A stretch of DNA of 64,000 nucleotides from DATBJJ01 sp963750915 (GTDB lineage: Bacteria; Acidobacteriota; Vicinamibacteria; Vicinamibacterales; 2-12-FULL-66-21), in NCBI GenBank assembly GCA_963750915.1, contig CAVVSF010000006.1, positions 310,001 to 374,000 on the forward strand, in the 5' to 3' direction. Shown here piece after piece: positions 28,536 through 39,414 of the stretch. The translations under genes were made by a program, and so were the position numbers. Each line of letters begins with the position of its first letter. The first letter of the stretch is position 1. Below the pieces are notes generated by a model. That model saw nothing but the letters and a program-made list of their open reading frames with translations. It was not told the DNA's origin and did not search any database.

Positions 28536-31110
28536 GTGCGCGCCCAGGCGTTGATTGTCGTCGTGCTGCTGCTTTCCTACGGCGCCGTCGGCGCCCGGCA
28601 GCCGGCCGTGCGCGTCGACGTTCCGCTTCCGGTGCCAGCCAGTGAGATCGCCGCCGCGCTCGACATCGAGTCGGTCGATCGCAGTCAACTCGTCCTCACC
28701 ATCGTTCGCGCCGTCTACGGCATCAATCAGCACGAGTCGCGCGCCGCGACGACGCAGAAGTTCTTCTCGCTGCTGACGGCGGGCACGCCCAGCCGAGGCG
28801 AGAAAGTGCCGCTGCCGCTCGACGCCTCGATCTGGCGCGAGACGATCCTGCGGCGCGACGTCCCCGACGATCGCCTGCTCGCCACGATCCTCGCCGACCG
28901 CTCGCTGGCGTTGATGTTTCACGGTCTCGCCGGGCTCGACGACGAGACGCTGGCCTGGCTGGGCGCCGACCGCGACACGCTTCGGCAGCTGCTCGAGCAC
29001 CCCGGCGCGTTTGCCATCTTCGGGCCGAGCATTCGCGTCCAGGGCGGCAAGGTCGTGGTTCCGGGCGCGCCGGAGAGCGAGGCCTTGTGGGAAACAATCG
29101 TCGGCGCGCCGCCGTCGAAGCCGTCCCAGTTCGTGCGACGGCTGTTCGGCAGTTCCGCCAGTCACCTTGCCTGGTTCTACGACACCGTGTCGCAGCTCGA
29201 CGAAAGCCGACGTCAGGGCGCGCTGGCAGCGTCGTTGACCGGCAATGCCAGGGTCGACCGCGTCCGCGCCGCCGTCGATGTATTCGCTGACGTCGCCGAG
29301 CAATGGCAACCGGACCTGCTGCCATTCAGCCGCCGCGGACTCGACCCCGCGACCTCGCTGCAGCAGATCGCCACCAACGAGGACGGTACCCTCGTCGGTC
29401 CAGCCGGCCGTGAGTTGTGGGATCAGGTGTTCGCGGACGCACCCCGCGCGCCGGTGACGAAGCTGCCGGCGAGCGAGCCGAAGGTCGACGTCGCCTGGAT
29501 GCTCGGGCGGCTGCATCGGGCCCCGGTCGAGGTCTCGCGGCGGCGGTTCCATACGCTCCTCTTTGCGCAGCGCGTCTTCGCTCGCGGCATCACCGATCCG
29601 CGGCAGGTCTTCGTCCTCACCCGGCTCGCCGCCTACCCGGCGCTGATGTTGACGCTCGAGAGCGCCGGGCTGACGGACACCGAGGCTCTCGCCGCCGCCG
29701 CGACGCGCGCCGACGCGATCGAGCGCATCGGCGACGACCGCGTGCGGCGACTCGCGCTGATGCAGTTCCAGTCGCTCGTCGGCGTCATCGAGCGGATGCG
29801 GCAGCGCGAAGCGATCCCGGCGGCCGTCGCGGCGGAGCTCGTTACCGGTCTGAGCCGGATCGAGATCGGCGGCAGCGGCCCTGACGCGCGGGTCGCGCCA
29901 TGGATTCGCAAGCAGCTCCTCACGAGCCTGGCGCGAGTGCCGCAAACGACGCCGGACGAGAACGAGGATCGGCTGATCGCGGCGATGGCCGGCGTGGTCG
30001 ATGACGGCGAGGTCCTTCGCGTCGTCGAGTGGGAAGGGCGTCAGTACCGGGTCAGCGCCGCGCGCGGCGAGATGCAGCGGCTGCGGCGCGTGCGCCAGCG
30101 CCAGCGCGGGCTGTCGCTGACGGCGGCGCTCGAACGGGCGGACAAGCCGGGAGCCGAAGGCGAACAGGCGCTGGCCGACACGCTGGCGTCGATCGTGTAC
30201 GCGGCGCACCTGGGCGACCCCGACGGTCCGGCGCTCGCGACGTCGAACATAGCGCTGCAGCACGACTTCGGGCACAACCTGTTCAGCGGCGCCAGGGGCG
30301 CGTGGAAGCTGCCGATCGAAGGACAAAGCGCGGCCGGCTGGCGGGTCACCGGCTCGATGCTCGGCCTCGACGTGGCGCTCGCGCGGATGGCGCTGCGGCG
30401 GCTGGACGCCTCGGATCTTCCGCCGGAGCCGAGGCTGGTCTCGGCCGAGCGGCACACGGCGGCGCTGACCGTGGCGTTCGCCAACCCGAACCGCCTCAAC
30501 GACGCGACGCGCGACGAGATCGCCGCGGCGCTCGGGCGTGGCCGTGCCAGGCTCGCCGCTCTCGAAGCCGATCGCGCCAGCATCGAGGCGATCGCGCGCG
30601 ATGCCGGCCTCAGCGCCTGGCGACGGGAGGCGCTGGCGTGGACGGCGGCCAACGATCGCGCCCGGCTGCCGGCGCAGCTCTCGCCGCTCGAAACCATGTG
30701 GCTTGGCAAGCCGCGCGCGTCAGCGGCGTTGTCGCTCGAAGGCTGGGGCGCCGCCATGCTGCCCCTGAACGGCTGCGTCTGCCTGGCGATGCCGAGAGCG
30801 CTCCCGTGGGAAAACCTCGGCGGACGGCCGGCGCTCGGCGTCCTCGGGACGCGGGGCGCGGACATCCCGATCCTCGTCGCGGAGCTGCTGGCATCGCTGC
30901 AGCTGCCGGCGGAGATCGCGCCCGGGATCATGGCGTTCGCGATGCAGCACGTCGTCGATTCGGCGCAGCCCTCGGTACTACGACGACTGGCCCGGCGTGA
31001 CGCGCGCCGCGTCCTCGATCAGCCGCAACGCCTTCGTCGACTACATCGCGGCCCAGGCCGCAGGCGGCCCGTTGCTGCCCGAGCGGCGCGGCAACGCGCG
31101 GCAGGACTGA
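28536..31110 (+). CDS. Unknown secreted protein upstream of VWA genes, one frameshift
   Basis: GTG 28536 opens a signal peptide (ALIVVVLLLSYGAVGARQ). About 857 residues follow, mostly helical and rich in Ala/Arg/Leu, with a late motif NIALQHDFGHNLFS and GCVCLAMPRALPWENLGG. I do not recognise a family. Near 30972 the frame shifts by +1: GCAGCCCTCGGTACTAC should lead into RYYDDWPGVTRAASSISRNA and the stop at 31110. Without this correction the frame runs on into the next gene and gives a false fusion protein. It is two bases from the VWA gene, so it is probably part of the same envelope operon. Confidence 0.65.
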
Positions 31111-31112
31111 TC

Positions 31113-32333
31113 ATGACAAGGCAGCCACCGCCGCTGACGCGGCGCCAACGCCCCGGCGCGCCGGCGATCCGCCCGCTGCTCGTTGTTGCCATGGCTGCCA
31201 TGGCGGCAATGGTCGCGGCCGCCGGCCTCGCTGCCTTCGCCCAGGGCAACTCCGGGCTCAAGGTCCGGATCACGTCGCCGGTCGACGACGAACCGATCAG
31301 CGGCCAGTTGCGGCTCGTCGCGGTCGTCGAACCGGCGACGATCATCCGCGACGTCAAGGAAGTCGTGTTCTACGCCGGCGGCCGCAAGGTCTGCACGGTC
31401 ACCAGGCAGCCTTACTCGTGCGACTGGGATGCCGGCGAACGGATCATCGAGCACATGATTCGAGCCCGGGTCGAGATGCGAGACGGCGGCTCGGCCGTCG
31501 CCGCCGTTCACACCCGCGGCGTCGAGTTCGAGGAGACGGTCGACGTCGACGTGCTCCAGCTCGCGGTCGTCGTCAAGGACGACAACGGCCGGTTCGTCAC
31601 CGGCCTGACGCGCGCGGACTTCACCATCTACGACAACGGCGAGCGGCAGCCCATCACCGCCTTCGAGTCCGAGAACGTCGGGCTGGAGCTGGTGGCGGCG
31701 GTCGACGTCAGCTCGAGCATGAAGCAGGCGCTGCCGGCCGTGAAGGAATCGGCGCGCCGGTTCCTCTCCGCGCTGCGGGACGACGACTACGTCACGCTGC
31801 TCGCCTTCAACGACACGGTGTTCACGCCCGGCCCGCGGGCGCAGGACAAGGCCGTTCGCATCCGCGCCATCGATCAGCTGCGCGCCTGGGGCGGCACCGC
31901 GCTCTACGACGTCATCGTCACCGGCCTGCGGCAGCTGGCGAAGCAGACCGGACGGCGCTCACTCGTCATCTTCAGCGACGGCGACGACCAGTCGAGCCAC
32001 GCCACGCTGCAGGCGGCGTACGCGGCGGTCGAGGGCAGCGACGCCACCGTCTACACGATCGGACAGGGCCGCGCCATCAAGACGAAGGAGTTGCAGGACG
32101 CCCTGACGCGGTTCGCCAAGATCAGCGGCGGCCGCGCCTTCTTCACCGAGGACGTCGACAAGCTCGATGGCTACTTTTCGGAGATCCTCGAGGATCTCAG
32201 CCACCAGTACCTGGTGTCGTATGCCTACCCCGGCGACAAGCGCGACGGGAAGAGGCACGAGATTCGCGTCGAGACCAGGAACAAGAGCCACAGCGTCCGC
32301 GCCCGCGACAGCTACACCGCAGTACCACGATGA
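31113..32333 (+). CDS. Secreted VWFA-related (Acidobacterial) domain protein
   Basis: 406 residues from ATG 31113. An N-terminal hydrophobic anchor (residues ~25-47) precedes a beta-sandwich segment (KVRITSPVDDEPISGQLRLVA) and the conserved lead-in VDVLQLAVVVKDDNGRFVTGLTRADFTIYDNGE. The von Willebrand A domain has an intact MIDAS start, DVSSS at ~198-202, with Thr (GGTALYD) and Asp (FSDGDD) ligands. It matches the VWFA-related domain family expanded in Acidobacteria; function unknown, likely adhesion or envelope assembly. Its stop overlaps the next start by ATGA. Confidence 0.85.
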   Translation: MTRQPPPLTRRQRPGAPAIRPLLVVAMAAMAAMVAAAGLAAFAQGNSGLKVRITSPVDDEPISGQLRLVAVVEPATIIRDVKEVVFYAGGRKVCTVTRQPYSCDWDAGERIIEHMIRARVEMRDGGSAVAAVHTRGVEFEETVDVDVLQLAVVVKDDNGRFVTGLTRADFTIYDNGERQPITAFESENVGLELVAAVDVSSSMKQALPAVKESARRFLSALRDDDYVTLLAFNDTVFTPGPRAQDKAVRIRAIDQLRAWGGTALYDVIVTGLRQLAKQTGRRSLVIFSDGDDQSSHATLQAAYAAVEGSDATVYTIGQGRAIKTKELQDALTRFAKISGGRAFFTEDVDKLDGYFSEILEDLSHQYLVSYAYPGDKRDGKRHEIRVETRNKSHSVRARDSYTAVPR

Positions 32334-35133
32334 GGGTCGCGACTGCCGCCTGCCGTTTCGTGCTGACCGGGTGCGCCGCGGTCGCGGCGATTGGCCTCGG
32401 TGCCTCGGCGCAGGAGCCAGCGGTCGCAGACGTTCCGCTCGTCGGTCGATCTCGTGTCGGTCGACGTCAGCGTGGTTGGCGACGGCGGCAAGCCGGTGAC
32501 CGGACTGACGCCCGGCGATTTCGTCCTGTCGGTCGACGGCCGGCCCCGCCGCGTGACCTCGGCCGAGTTCATCTCGGCGACCGCCGAGAGCAAGCCGACG
32601 CCGAACGGCGGCGCCGCGCCGACGCCTGGCCCGGCCCTTTACAGCACCAACGCCGACACCAACGGCCGCCTCATCCTGTTCATGGTCGACCTCGGGACGA
32701 TCAATCGCGGCCGGGCACGGCCGGTGATGGAGTCGATCAGCCGTTTCGTGTCGCGGCTGTCATCGTCCGATCGCATCGGCCTCGTCGCCTTCCCCGGCAG
32801 TGCGACGCAGATTGACTTCACCCAGAACCACGAGCTGATCCAGGCTGCGCTGCCCCGCCTCGTCGGCGAAGCGGATACGTTCGACACAGTCCACCGTATC
32901 GGCGTCGCCGAAGCGATGGACGTGAATCGCGGCGACCGCGTGGCGCTGACCCGCATGATCGACCGCGAATGCGCCCAGTTGGCGGGCGCCGACGCCGAAC
33001 AGTGCCGCACCAGGGTCCAGTTCGATGCCATCGGCGTCGCCTCGTTGATCCACGAGCGATCGCAGAACACGATGGCGGCGCTGCGGGCCGTGGCCGATCG
33101 CCTCGCCGCGATCGACGCGCCGAAGACCGTCGTGTTCGTGTCCGAAGGGCTGGTGCTCGAGGGCATGGGCGACCTCACGTGGCTCGCGCCGGCGGCAGGG
33201 CGCAGCCAGCTGACCTTCCAGGTCCTGCATCTCGATTCGCCGGCGGCCGACGCCAGCAACGCGCGCGAGTCGCCGACCCCGGGCCGCGACCGGTCCCTCG
33301 GCCAGGACGGCCTCGACATCCTCGCCGGCACGACGCGCGGCGGGGTGTTCCGCGTCGCCGGCAACGCCGACATCGCGATGAATCGGCTCGGGCTCGAGCT
33401 GTCCGGGCATTACCTCCTCGGGTTCGAGCCGGAAGCCGGCGACCGCGACGGCAAGCCGCACAAGATCAAGGTCGAGCTGCCGGGGCGCAGCGGCATCGAG
33501 ATCCGCGCCCGCGGCGAGTTCGCGGTCGACGCGGCGCCCAGGACGTCGGAGGCGGCGCTCGGCGAGATGCTCAGGACACCGACGATCGCCAGCGGCATCG
33601 GCCTGAAGCTCGGCACGTTCACGCTGAAAGACGCCAGCATCGGTCAGCTCCGCCTGCTGATGGTCGTCGAGATCGATCGTGCCGCCAACCCCGAGGGCAC
33701 CGTCGCCCTCGCCTACGCGATGACCGATGGCGCCGGCAAGATCGTCTCGAGCCAGATCGATCGCGCGATCAAGACCGCCGGTGCATCCGGAATCGCGGAC
33801 GCAGGTCTACACCGGGTTCATTCCGACGGACGCGAAAGGCGTCCACACGCTCAAGGTCGCCGTCGTCGACAGCCGCGGCAAGCGCGGCAGCGTCGAGCAT
33901 CGGTTCACGCCGGCCCTGACGGTCGCCGGCCAGGTCGAAGCCGCCGACCTCCTGCTCGCCGACAGCCGCGAGGGTGGCGGCGCCGCTATTCCCGCGCTTG
34001 CCAGCGCGTTCACGTCGGGCATGGTCAACAGCTACGTCGAGCTGTACGGCAGCGCCGACGTGCTCAAGAGCACGATGGTGATGTTCGAAGTCGCCGAGAG
34101 CGAGCAGGGACGCGCCCTCGACGGCGCCGTCGGCAAGGCCCGCCCGGACACCGCCGATCAGCCCGGACTCCGCGCCATCGAGAGCGCGCTGCCGACCGCA
34201 TTGCTGCCGCCGGGCGAGTATGTGCTCCGCGCCATCATCACCGCGGGCGGCAAGCGCGTCGGGCAGATCGCCCGGCCGTTCAGGGTCGGCCAGATCGTCG
34301 TCGCGGCAAAGGCGGCGAACGCGGTCGGGCTCCGGCCGTCGAGCCGGCTGACGATGGTGCCGCAGTTCCCAACGGCATCGGACAAGTTCGACCGCTCCTC
34401 CGTCCTCAGGCCGGAGGTCGTCAGCTACTTCGTCGATCGGTTGAATGTCGCCGAGCGCGGCGAGAGCAATCCGGCGCCGGTCGTCGAAGCGGCCAAGGCG
34501 GGACGCTTCTCCGACGCAGTGGCGTCGCTTGCGAACCGGACCGGTACAGTCCCGGCCGCATTCCTCGAAGGGCTGTCGTTGTTCGCGAACGGCGAGCTCG
34601 AGCCCGCGGCGGCGAAGTTTCGCGAAACCCTGCGCTACGACTCCGAGTTCTTCCCGGCGGCGTTCTATCTCGGCTCGTGCTACGCCGCCGGCGGCCGCGA
34701 CGATCATGCGGTCGGCGCCTGGCAGCTGTCGCTCGTCACCGAGCGCGAGGCGCCGTTCATCTACACGCTCATCGGCGACGCGCTGCTGCGGCAGGGCGAC
34801 GTCAACGATGCGCTGAACGTGCTGAACGAAGGCGCGAAACTCTGGCCCGACGATGACGAGATCCAGATCAGGGTCGGCGCGGCTTTCGCCAAGCAGGGCA
34901 AGCACGACGAAGCCCTGCTCAAGTACGAACAGTATCTCGACAAACATCCCGACAACCAGGACCGGTTGTTCGCCGCGATGCGCCTCCTCTACGACGCCAG
35001 GCGGCAGGGCAAGCCGGTGCGGTCCGCGACCGAAGACCGCGAGCTCTTCACGAAGTGGGCGGCCGCATACGCCGCCGGAAAAGGCCCCCAGCAGGCGCTC
35101 GTAGATCAATGGAAGCGCGCGATCACGCGCTGA
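32330..35133 (+). CDS. VWFA-related protein with TPR C-terminus, two frameshifts
   Basis: Signal peptide MRVATAACRFVLTGCAAVAAIGLGASAQ, then a +1 shift near 32425 leads into SVDLVSVDVSVVGDGGKPVTGLTPGDFVLSVDG. A second +1 shift near 33782 (ACCGCCGGTGCATCC, one C too many) joins the C-terminal half. Total about 934 residues. The VWA-like domain has VDLGTI where the MIDAS DxSxS should be, so metal binding is probably lost. The C-terminal ~250 residues contain tetratricopeptide repeats (FLEGLSLFANGELEPAAAKFRE, YLGSCYAAGGRDDHAVGAW and more). Together with its neighbour it suggests a paired adhesion or assembly system. Confidence 0.78.
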
Positions 35134-35269
35134 ACTGATTCATCTCCCTCCCCACGCCCGGCCGCGCTTCAACCCGGCGGCGAAGCATCGGGTCTAACTT
35201 TTACGAACATCGCAGATTCTGCACGCCCGGCTCGCGTCCCGGGTGGGCAACTGCTGAGGGGACAACAGG

Positions 35270-37006
35270 ATGAGACCAGCCCGCCGAAACGTAACGGTCG
35301 GAGTAGCGGCGTCGATGGTGCTGGCGCTGGCGGGGCCGTTCACGGCCTCGAACAAGCCGAGCGCAGTGCCGGCAAAGCCCGACGATCGGGCGCTCGTGCA
35401 CGTGCTCAACCGTATCGGCTTTGGGCCGACGCCGGATGCCGTCGCGCGCGTGCGCGAGATCGGACTGCAGAAGTACATCGATTTGCAGCTCAACCCGGAG
35501 CGGATCGACGACGGCGCGCTGTCGGCGAGGCTGGCATCGTTCGAGACGCTTTCGAAGAGCACCAGCGAGATGGCGCGGCAGTACTTCCTCCCGGCACAGA
35601 TGGCGCGGCGCGAGCAGCAGCAGGCGCAGCGCAACGCGCCGCAGCCCGAACCGTCGTCCGGCTCGGCCGCGGCACCGCCCGAGACGACGCCGGAGATGCG
35701 GCGCGAGCGGATGACGCCCGAGCAGGCGGAAGCCGTGCGGATGGAGCGGCTCGCCCTCGCCGAGTTGATGCAGGCGAAGGTCCTGCGCGCCGCTTACAGC
35801 GAGCGTCAGCTCGAGGAGGTTCTCGTCGACTTCTGGTTCAACCACTTCAACGTGTTCTCGGGCAAGGGCCAGGTGCGCGTCTACCTCAACGAGTACGAAC
35901 GAGACGCGATCCGGCCGCGCGCGCTCGGGAAGTTCAAGGACCTTCTGCAGGCGACGGCGGAAAGCCCGGCGATGCTCTTTTATCTCGACAACTGGCAGAG
36001 CTCGGCGCCGGCGGGCGCCGTGACGGCCGCTTCCCAGTCACCGCGCTTCACGCCGCGGAAAGGCGCCGGCATGGCAGGCAGCAACGGCCAGGTCGGCGGC
36101 CGCCGGCGGCTGCCGAACATGCTGCCGACGCCGCCAGCGCCGCAGGACCCGCAGCCAAACGCGAACCAGCAGCGACGCCGCGGCCTGAACGAGAACTACG
36201 CCCGCGAGTTGATGGAGCTGCACACGCTCGGCGTCGACGGCGGCTACACGCAGAAGGACGTGCAGGAGATCGCGCGTGCGTTCTCTGGCTGGACAATCGC
36301 GAACCCCCGCCAGGGCGGCGGCTTCAGGTTCGAGCCGCGGATGCACGATGACGGCGAGAAGAACGTGCTCGGCCACAAGCTCAAGGCGGGCGGCGGCAAG
36401 CGCGACGGCGACGAGGTCATCGCGCTTCTCGCCAAGCACCCGTCGACGGCGCGCTTCATTTCGACGAAGCTGGCGCGCCGGTTCGTCGCCGACGACCCGC
36501 CCGCGGCGCTGGTCGAGCGCGCGGCGCAGCGCTTCAAGGAAACCGACGGCGACATCCGCGAGGTCGTGCGCACGATCGTCACCTCGCCGGAGTTCTTCGC
36601 CGCCGACGCCTACCGCGCCAAGGTCAAGACGCCCTTCGAGTTCGTCGTCAGCGCGGTGCGCGCGACCGGCGTGCAGACCGAGAACGCGCTGCCGCTCGTC
36701 CAGGCGGTTCGCACGCTCGGCATGCCGCTCTACGCCTGTCAGCCGCCGACCGGCTACTCCGACAAGGCCGAGGCCTGGGTGAACTCAGGGGCGCTGCTCA
36801 GCCGCATGAACTTTGCGGTCACGTTGACGTCGGGCCGGCCGCGCCAGACCGGCGGTACGGCGCCGGCCGTCACCAGCAGCGCGCTGGTGGCAGCCGCGAT
36901 GGCCGGCGACATCTCGACTTCGACCGCGGCGACGATTGCCAAAGCCACCTCCCAGCCGCAGGCGCTGGCGCTCGCGCTCGGCTCTCCGGAATTCCAGAAA
37001 AGGTAG
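35270..37006 (+). CDS. DUF1800 domain protein
   Basis: 578 residues with an N-terminal signal peptide. DUF1800 features: HVLNRIGFGPTPDAVARVREIGLQKYIDLQL at the start of the mature part, LVDFWFNHFNVFSGKGQVR, GLNENYARELMELHTLGVDGGYTQKDVQEIARAFSGW, and a C-terminal PTGYSDKAEAWVNSGALLSRMNF. A Pro/Gln-rich stretch at ~120-150 and ~270-300 interrupts the family core. Biochemical role is not established; members nearly always precede a DUF1501 gene, as here (6-bp gap). Confidence 0.9.
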   Translation: MRPARRNVTVGVAASMVLALAGPFTASNKPSAVPAKPDDRALVHVLNRIGFGPTPDAVARVREIGLQKYIDLQLNPERIDDGALSARLASFETLSKSTSEMARQYFLPAQMARREQQQAQRNAPQPEPSSGSAAAPPETTPEMRRERMTPEQAEAVRMERLALAELMQAKVLRAAYSERQLEEVLVDFWFNHFNVFSGKGQVRVYLNEYERDAIRPRALGKFKDLLQATAESPAMLFYLDNWQSSAPAGAVTAASQSPRFTPRKGAGMAGSNGQVGGRRRLPNMLPTPPAPQDPQPNANQQRRRGLNENYARELMELHTLGVDGGYTQKDVQEIARAFSGWTIANPRQGGGFRFEPRMHDDGEKNVLGHKLKAGGGKRDGDEVIALLAKHPSTARFISTKLARRFVADDPPAALVERAAQRFKETDGDIREVVRTIVTSPEFFAADAYRAKVKTPFEFVVSAVRATGVQTENALPLVQAVRTLGMPLYACQPPTGYSDKAEAWVNSGALLSRMNFAVTLTSGRPRQTGGTAPAVTSSALVAAAMAGDISTSTAATIAKATSQPQALALALGSPEFQKR

Positions 37007-37012
37007 GCGCCC

Positions 37013-38254
37013 ATGATCTCCCGACGAGTGTTCCTCAAGGATGGCGGGCTCGCCCTCGTGAGCCTGGGATTCGCGCCGGAGTTCCTGGCGCGAACGGTGG
37101 CGGCAGCGGCGCCGAAGCGCAAGGTGCTGATCACGATCTTTCAGCGCGGCGCCGTCGACGGGCTGAACATGATCGTGCCGTACGGCGAGCGCGACTACTA
37201 CGCGTCGCGGCCGAGCATCGCGATCGCGCGCCCGGGGACCTCGGCTGACGCCGCGCTCGATCTCGACGGCTTCTTCGGCATGCATCCGCGGATGGCGCGG
37301 CTCAAGGCGCTCTACGACGCGCGTCAGCTCGCTGTCGTCCATGCCTGCGGCTCGCCCGACGGCACTCGCTCGCACTTCGACGCCCAGGACTACATGGAGA
37401 CGGCGACGCCCGGCGTCAAGAGCACGCCGGACGGCTGGCTCAATCGCTACCTCCACGCCAGGGAGCATGAGAAGGCGACGCCGTTCCGTGCCGTCGCCAT
37501 GGCGCCGCAGCTGCCGCGGGCGCTGCAGGGGCTGGCGCCTTCCCTGGCGATTGGGCAGATCGCACAGTTCGGCATCCGCGCCGGCCAGTCGACGGACTCG
37601 GTGCAGGCCTCGTTCGAAGCGGAGTACGCGGCGGCCGCCAGCGGCGTGCTCAACCGCACCGGCCGGGACGCGTTCAACGCGGTCCGGATGCTCAAGGACG
37701 CCGATCCCGGCCGCTACGCGCCGGAGAACGGCGCCGTCTATCCACGATCGCCCTACGGCGACGCTCTCAAGCAGATCGCGCAACTGATCAAGGCTGACGT
37801 CGGCCTCGAGGTCGCGTTCGCCGAAACCGGCGCCTGGGATCATCACGCGCAGGAAGGGGCCGCGACCGGCATCCTCGCCAATCGGCTGACCGACTTCGCC
37901 GGCGGCATTGGCGCGCTCGTCCGCGACCTCGGCGATCGGATGGACGATGTGATGATCCTGACGATGTCGGAGTTCGGCCGGACCGTGGCCGAGAACGGCA
38001 ATCGCGGCACCGACCACGGCCACGGCAACGCCATGATGATCATCGGCGGCGGCGTCAAGGGCGGAAAGGTCTACGGCAAGTGGCCGGGGCTGGCCCGCGA
38101 GCAACGCTACGACGGCCGCGACCTCGCCGTCACCACCGACTTCCGCACCGTCTTCGCCGAAGTGGCTGGCGCTCACCTCGGCCTGGTCGACACGGCGCAC
38201 GTCTTCCCCGGCTTCAAGGGACCGCTTCAGGTCGGCGCAGTTCAGCGAGGCTGA
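37013..38254 (+). CDS. DUF1501 domain protein, Tat-exported
   Basis: 413 residues. The N-terminus SRRVFLKDGGLALVSLG is a twin-arginine signal, so it is exported folded. Family marks: QRGAVDGLNMIVPYGERDYYASRPSIAI, FFGMHPRMARLKALYDARQLAVVHACGSPDGTRSHFDAQDYME, and a late HGHGNAMMIIGGGVKGGKVYGKWPG. The fold is sulfatase/alkaline-phosphatase-like in related families, but the reaction is unknown. Forms a two-gene operon with DUF1800. Confidence 0.9.
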   Translation: MISRRVFLKDGGLALVSLGFAPEFLARTVAAAAPKRKVLITIFQRGAVDGLNMIVPYGERDYYASRPSIAIARPGTSADAALDLDGFFGMHPRMARLKALYDARQLAVVHACGSPDGTRSHFDAQDYMETATPGVKSTPDGWLNRYLHAREHEKATPFRAVAMAPQLPRALQGLAPSLAIGQIAQFGIRAGQSTDSVQASFEAEYAAAASGVLNRTGRDAFNAVRMLKDADPGRYAPENGAVYPRSPYGDALKQIAQLIKADVGLEVAFAETGAWDHHAQEGAATGILANRLTDFAGGIGALVRDLGDRMDDVMILTMSEFGRTVAENGNRGTDHGHGNAMMIIGGGVKGGKVYGKWPGLAREQRYDGRDLAVTTDFRTVFAEVAGAHLGLVDTAHVFPGFKGPLQVGAVQRG

Positions 38255-38273
38255 GGCTTGCTACACTGCGGGG

Positions 38274-39398
38274 GTGACGCTGACCGAGCTTGCCACCCCC
38301 GCCGTCGTCATCAACGCGGCTCGACTCGACCGCAACATCGATCGCATGCAGGCGGCCGCCGACGCGCGGCGGCTTCGCCTCCGGCCGCACGCGAAAACGC
38401 ACAAGTCGCCGGCCATCGCCCGCATCCAGATCGCGCGCGGCGCGGTCGGCATCTGCTGCGCCAAGATCGGCGAGGCGGAGGTCTTCGCCGCCGACGGCAT
38501 CGCCGACATCCGCCTTCCCTACCCGATCAATCCGGTCAACGCTGAACGCGTCCTTCGCCTGCTCGAGCAGACGCACCTCTCGTTCATCGTCGACGATCCG
38601 GCGGTCGCCCGCGAATGGTCGGCGCGAATGAACGCCGCCGGGCAGAGCGTCGACGTGCTCGTGAAGGTCGACGTCGGCTTCCATCGCTGCGGTATCGATC
38701 CCGATCGGCCCGATGCAGCGGAGGTGGTGGCGCGGATCGCGGAACTGCCGGGGCTGAACTTTCGCGGGCTGCTCAGCCACGCCGGTCATGCCTACGGTGC
38801 GACCTCCGAGGACGAGACCGCGGCGGTCGCGGCCGCCGAGGCCCGGCTCCTCGCGCGGCTGGCGAACGAGATCGAACAGCAGGGCGTCAAGTGCGAGGAG
38901 ATCAGCGTCGGCGCGACGCCGACGGCGAGATTCAGCGTCCAGCAAGAGGGCCTGACGGAGATTCGCCCCGGCAACTACGTCTACTACGATCGGACCCAGG
39001 TCGGCCTCGGCGCGGCGGCGTGGAGCGATTGCGCCCTGACGGTGCTGGCGATGGTCGTGAGCACGCCGGCGTCGGATCGCATCATCCTCGACTGCGGCAG
39101 CAAGACGCTCTCGAACGACATGGCGCGCGGCTTCAGCGAAACCCGTGGGCATGGCGTCGTGTTCACCGACCTGGAGGCGACCAGACCCGACGAGGATCTG
39201 GTGATCGAGCGGTTGTCGGAGGAGCATGCCAACGTGCGCGTCCTGAGCGGCGCGCACCGGCTGCGCACCGGCGATCTCGTCCGCGTCCTGCCGAACCACT
39301 CCTGCGTCGTGTCGAACCTCGTTGATGCCGTGTGGGTGGAACGGGAGGGCGGCACGGTCGAGCCGCTGCCGGTTGCCGCGCGGGGTCGAATCGCGTAG
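38274..39398 (+). CDS. Fold-III PLP enzyme, D-threonine aldolase/alanine-racemase N-domain family
   Basis: 374 residues from GTG 38274. The PLP lysine is in RPHAKTHKSPAIARIQ (~40), as in D-threonine aldolase and D-serine dehydratase; VDVGFHRCGID, GLLSHAGHAYG and VGATPTARF (phosphate binding) follow. The C-terminal domain ends with LRTGDLVRVLPNHSCVVSNL, holding the His/Cys metal ligands of the D-TA branch. It would cleave beta-hydroxy D-amino acids to glycine plus an aldehyde, or dehydrate D-serine; the sequence alone does not separate these. The microcompartment gene begins 17 bp after its stop. TACACT at 38262 could be a -10 box very close to the start. Confidence 0.82.
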   Translation: MTLTELATPAVVINAARLDRNIDRMQAAADARRLRLRPHAKTHKSPAIARIQIARGAVGICCAKIGEAEVFAADGIADIRLPYPINPVNAERVLRLLEQTHLSFIVDDPAVAREWSARMNAAGQSVDVLVKVDVGFHRCGIDPDRPDAAEVVARIAELPGLNFRGLLSHAGHAYGATSEDETAAVAAAEARLLARLANEIEQQGVKCEEISVGATPTARFSVQQEGLTEIRPGNYVYYDRTQVGLGAAAWSDCALTVLAMVVSTPASDRIILDCGSKTLSNDMARGFSETRGHGVVFTDLEATRPDEDLVIERLSEEHANVRVLSGAHRLRTGDLVRVLPNHSCVVSNLVDAVWVEREGGTVEPLPVAARGRIA

Positions 39399-39414
39399 TA
39401 GAATACGGGTCCCG

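Noticed and set aside
27045..30455. 1136-residue reading frame on the minus strand
   Set aside because: Antisense to the M28 peptidase and the following secreted protein, both of which have signal peptides and family motifs on the plus strand.
28536..32333. A 1265-residue fusion of the unknown secreted protein with the VWA protein
   Set aside because: A frame error near 30972 removes the real stop at 31110; in the corrected frame the genes end and start separately.
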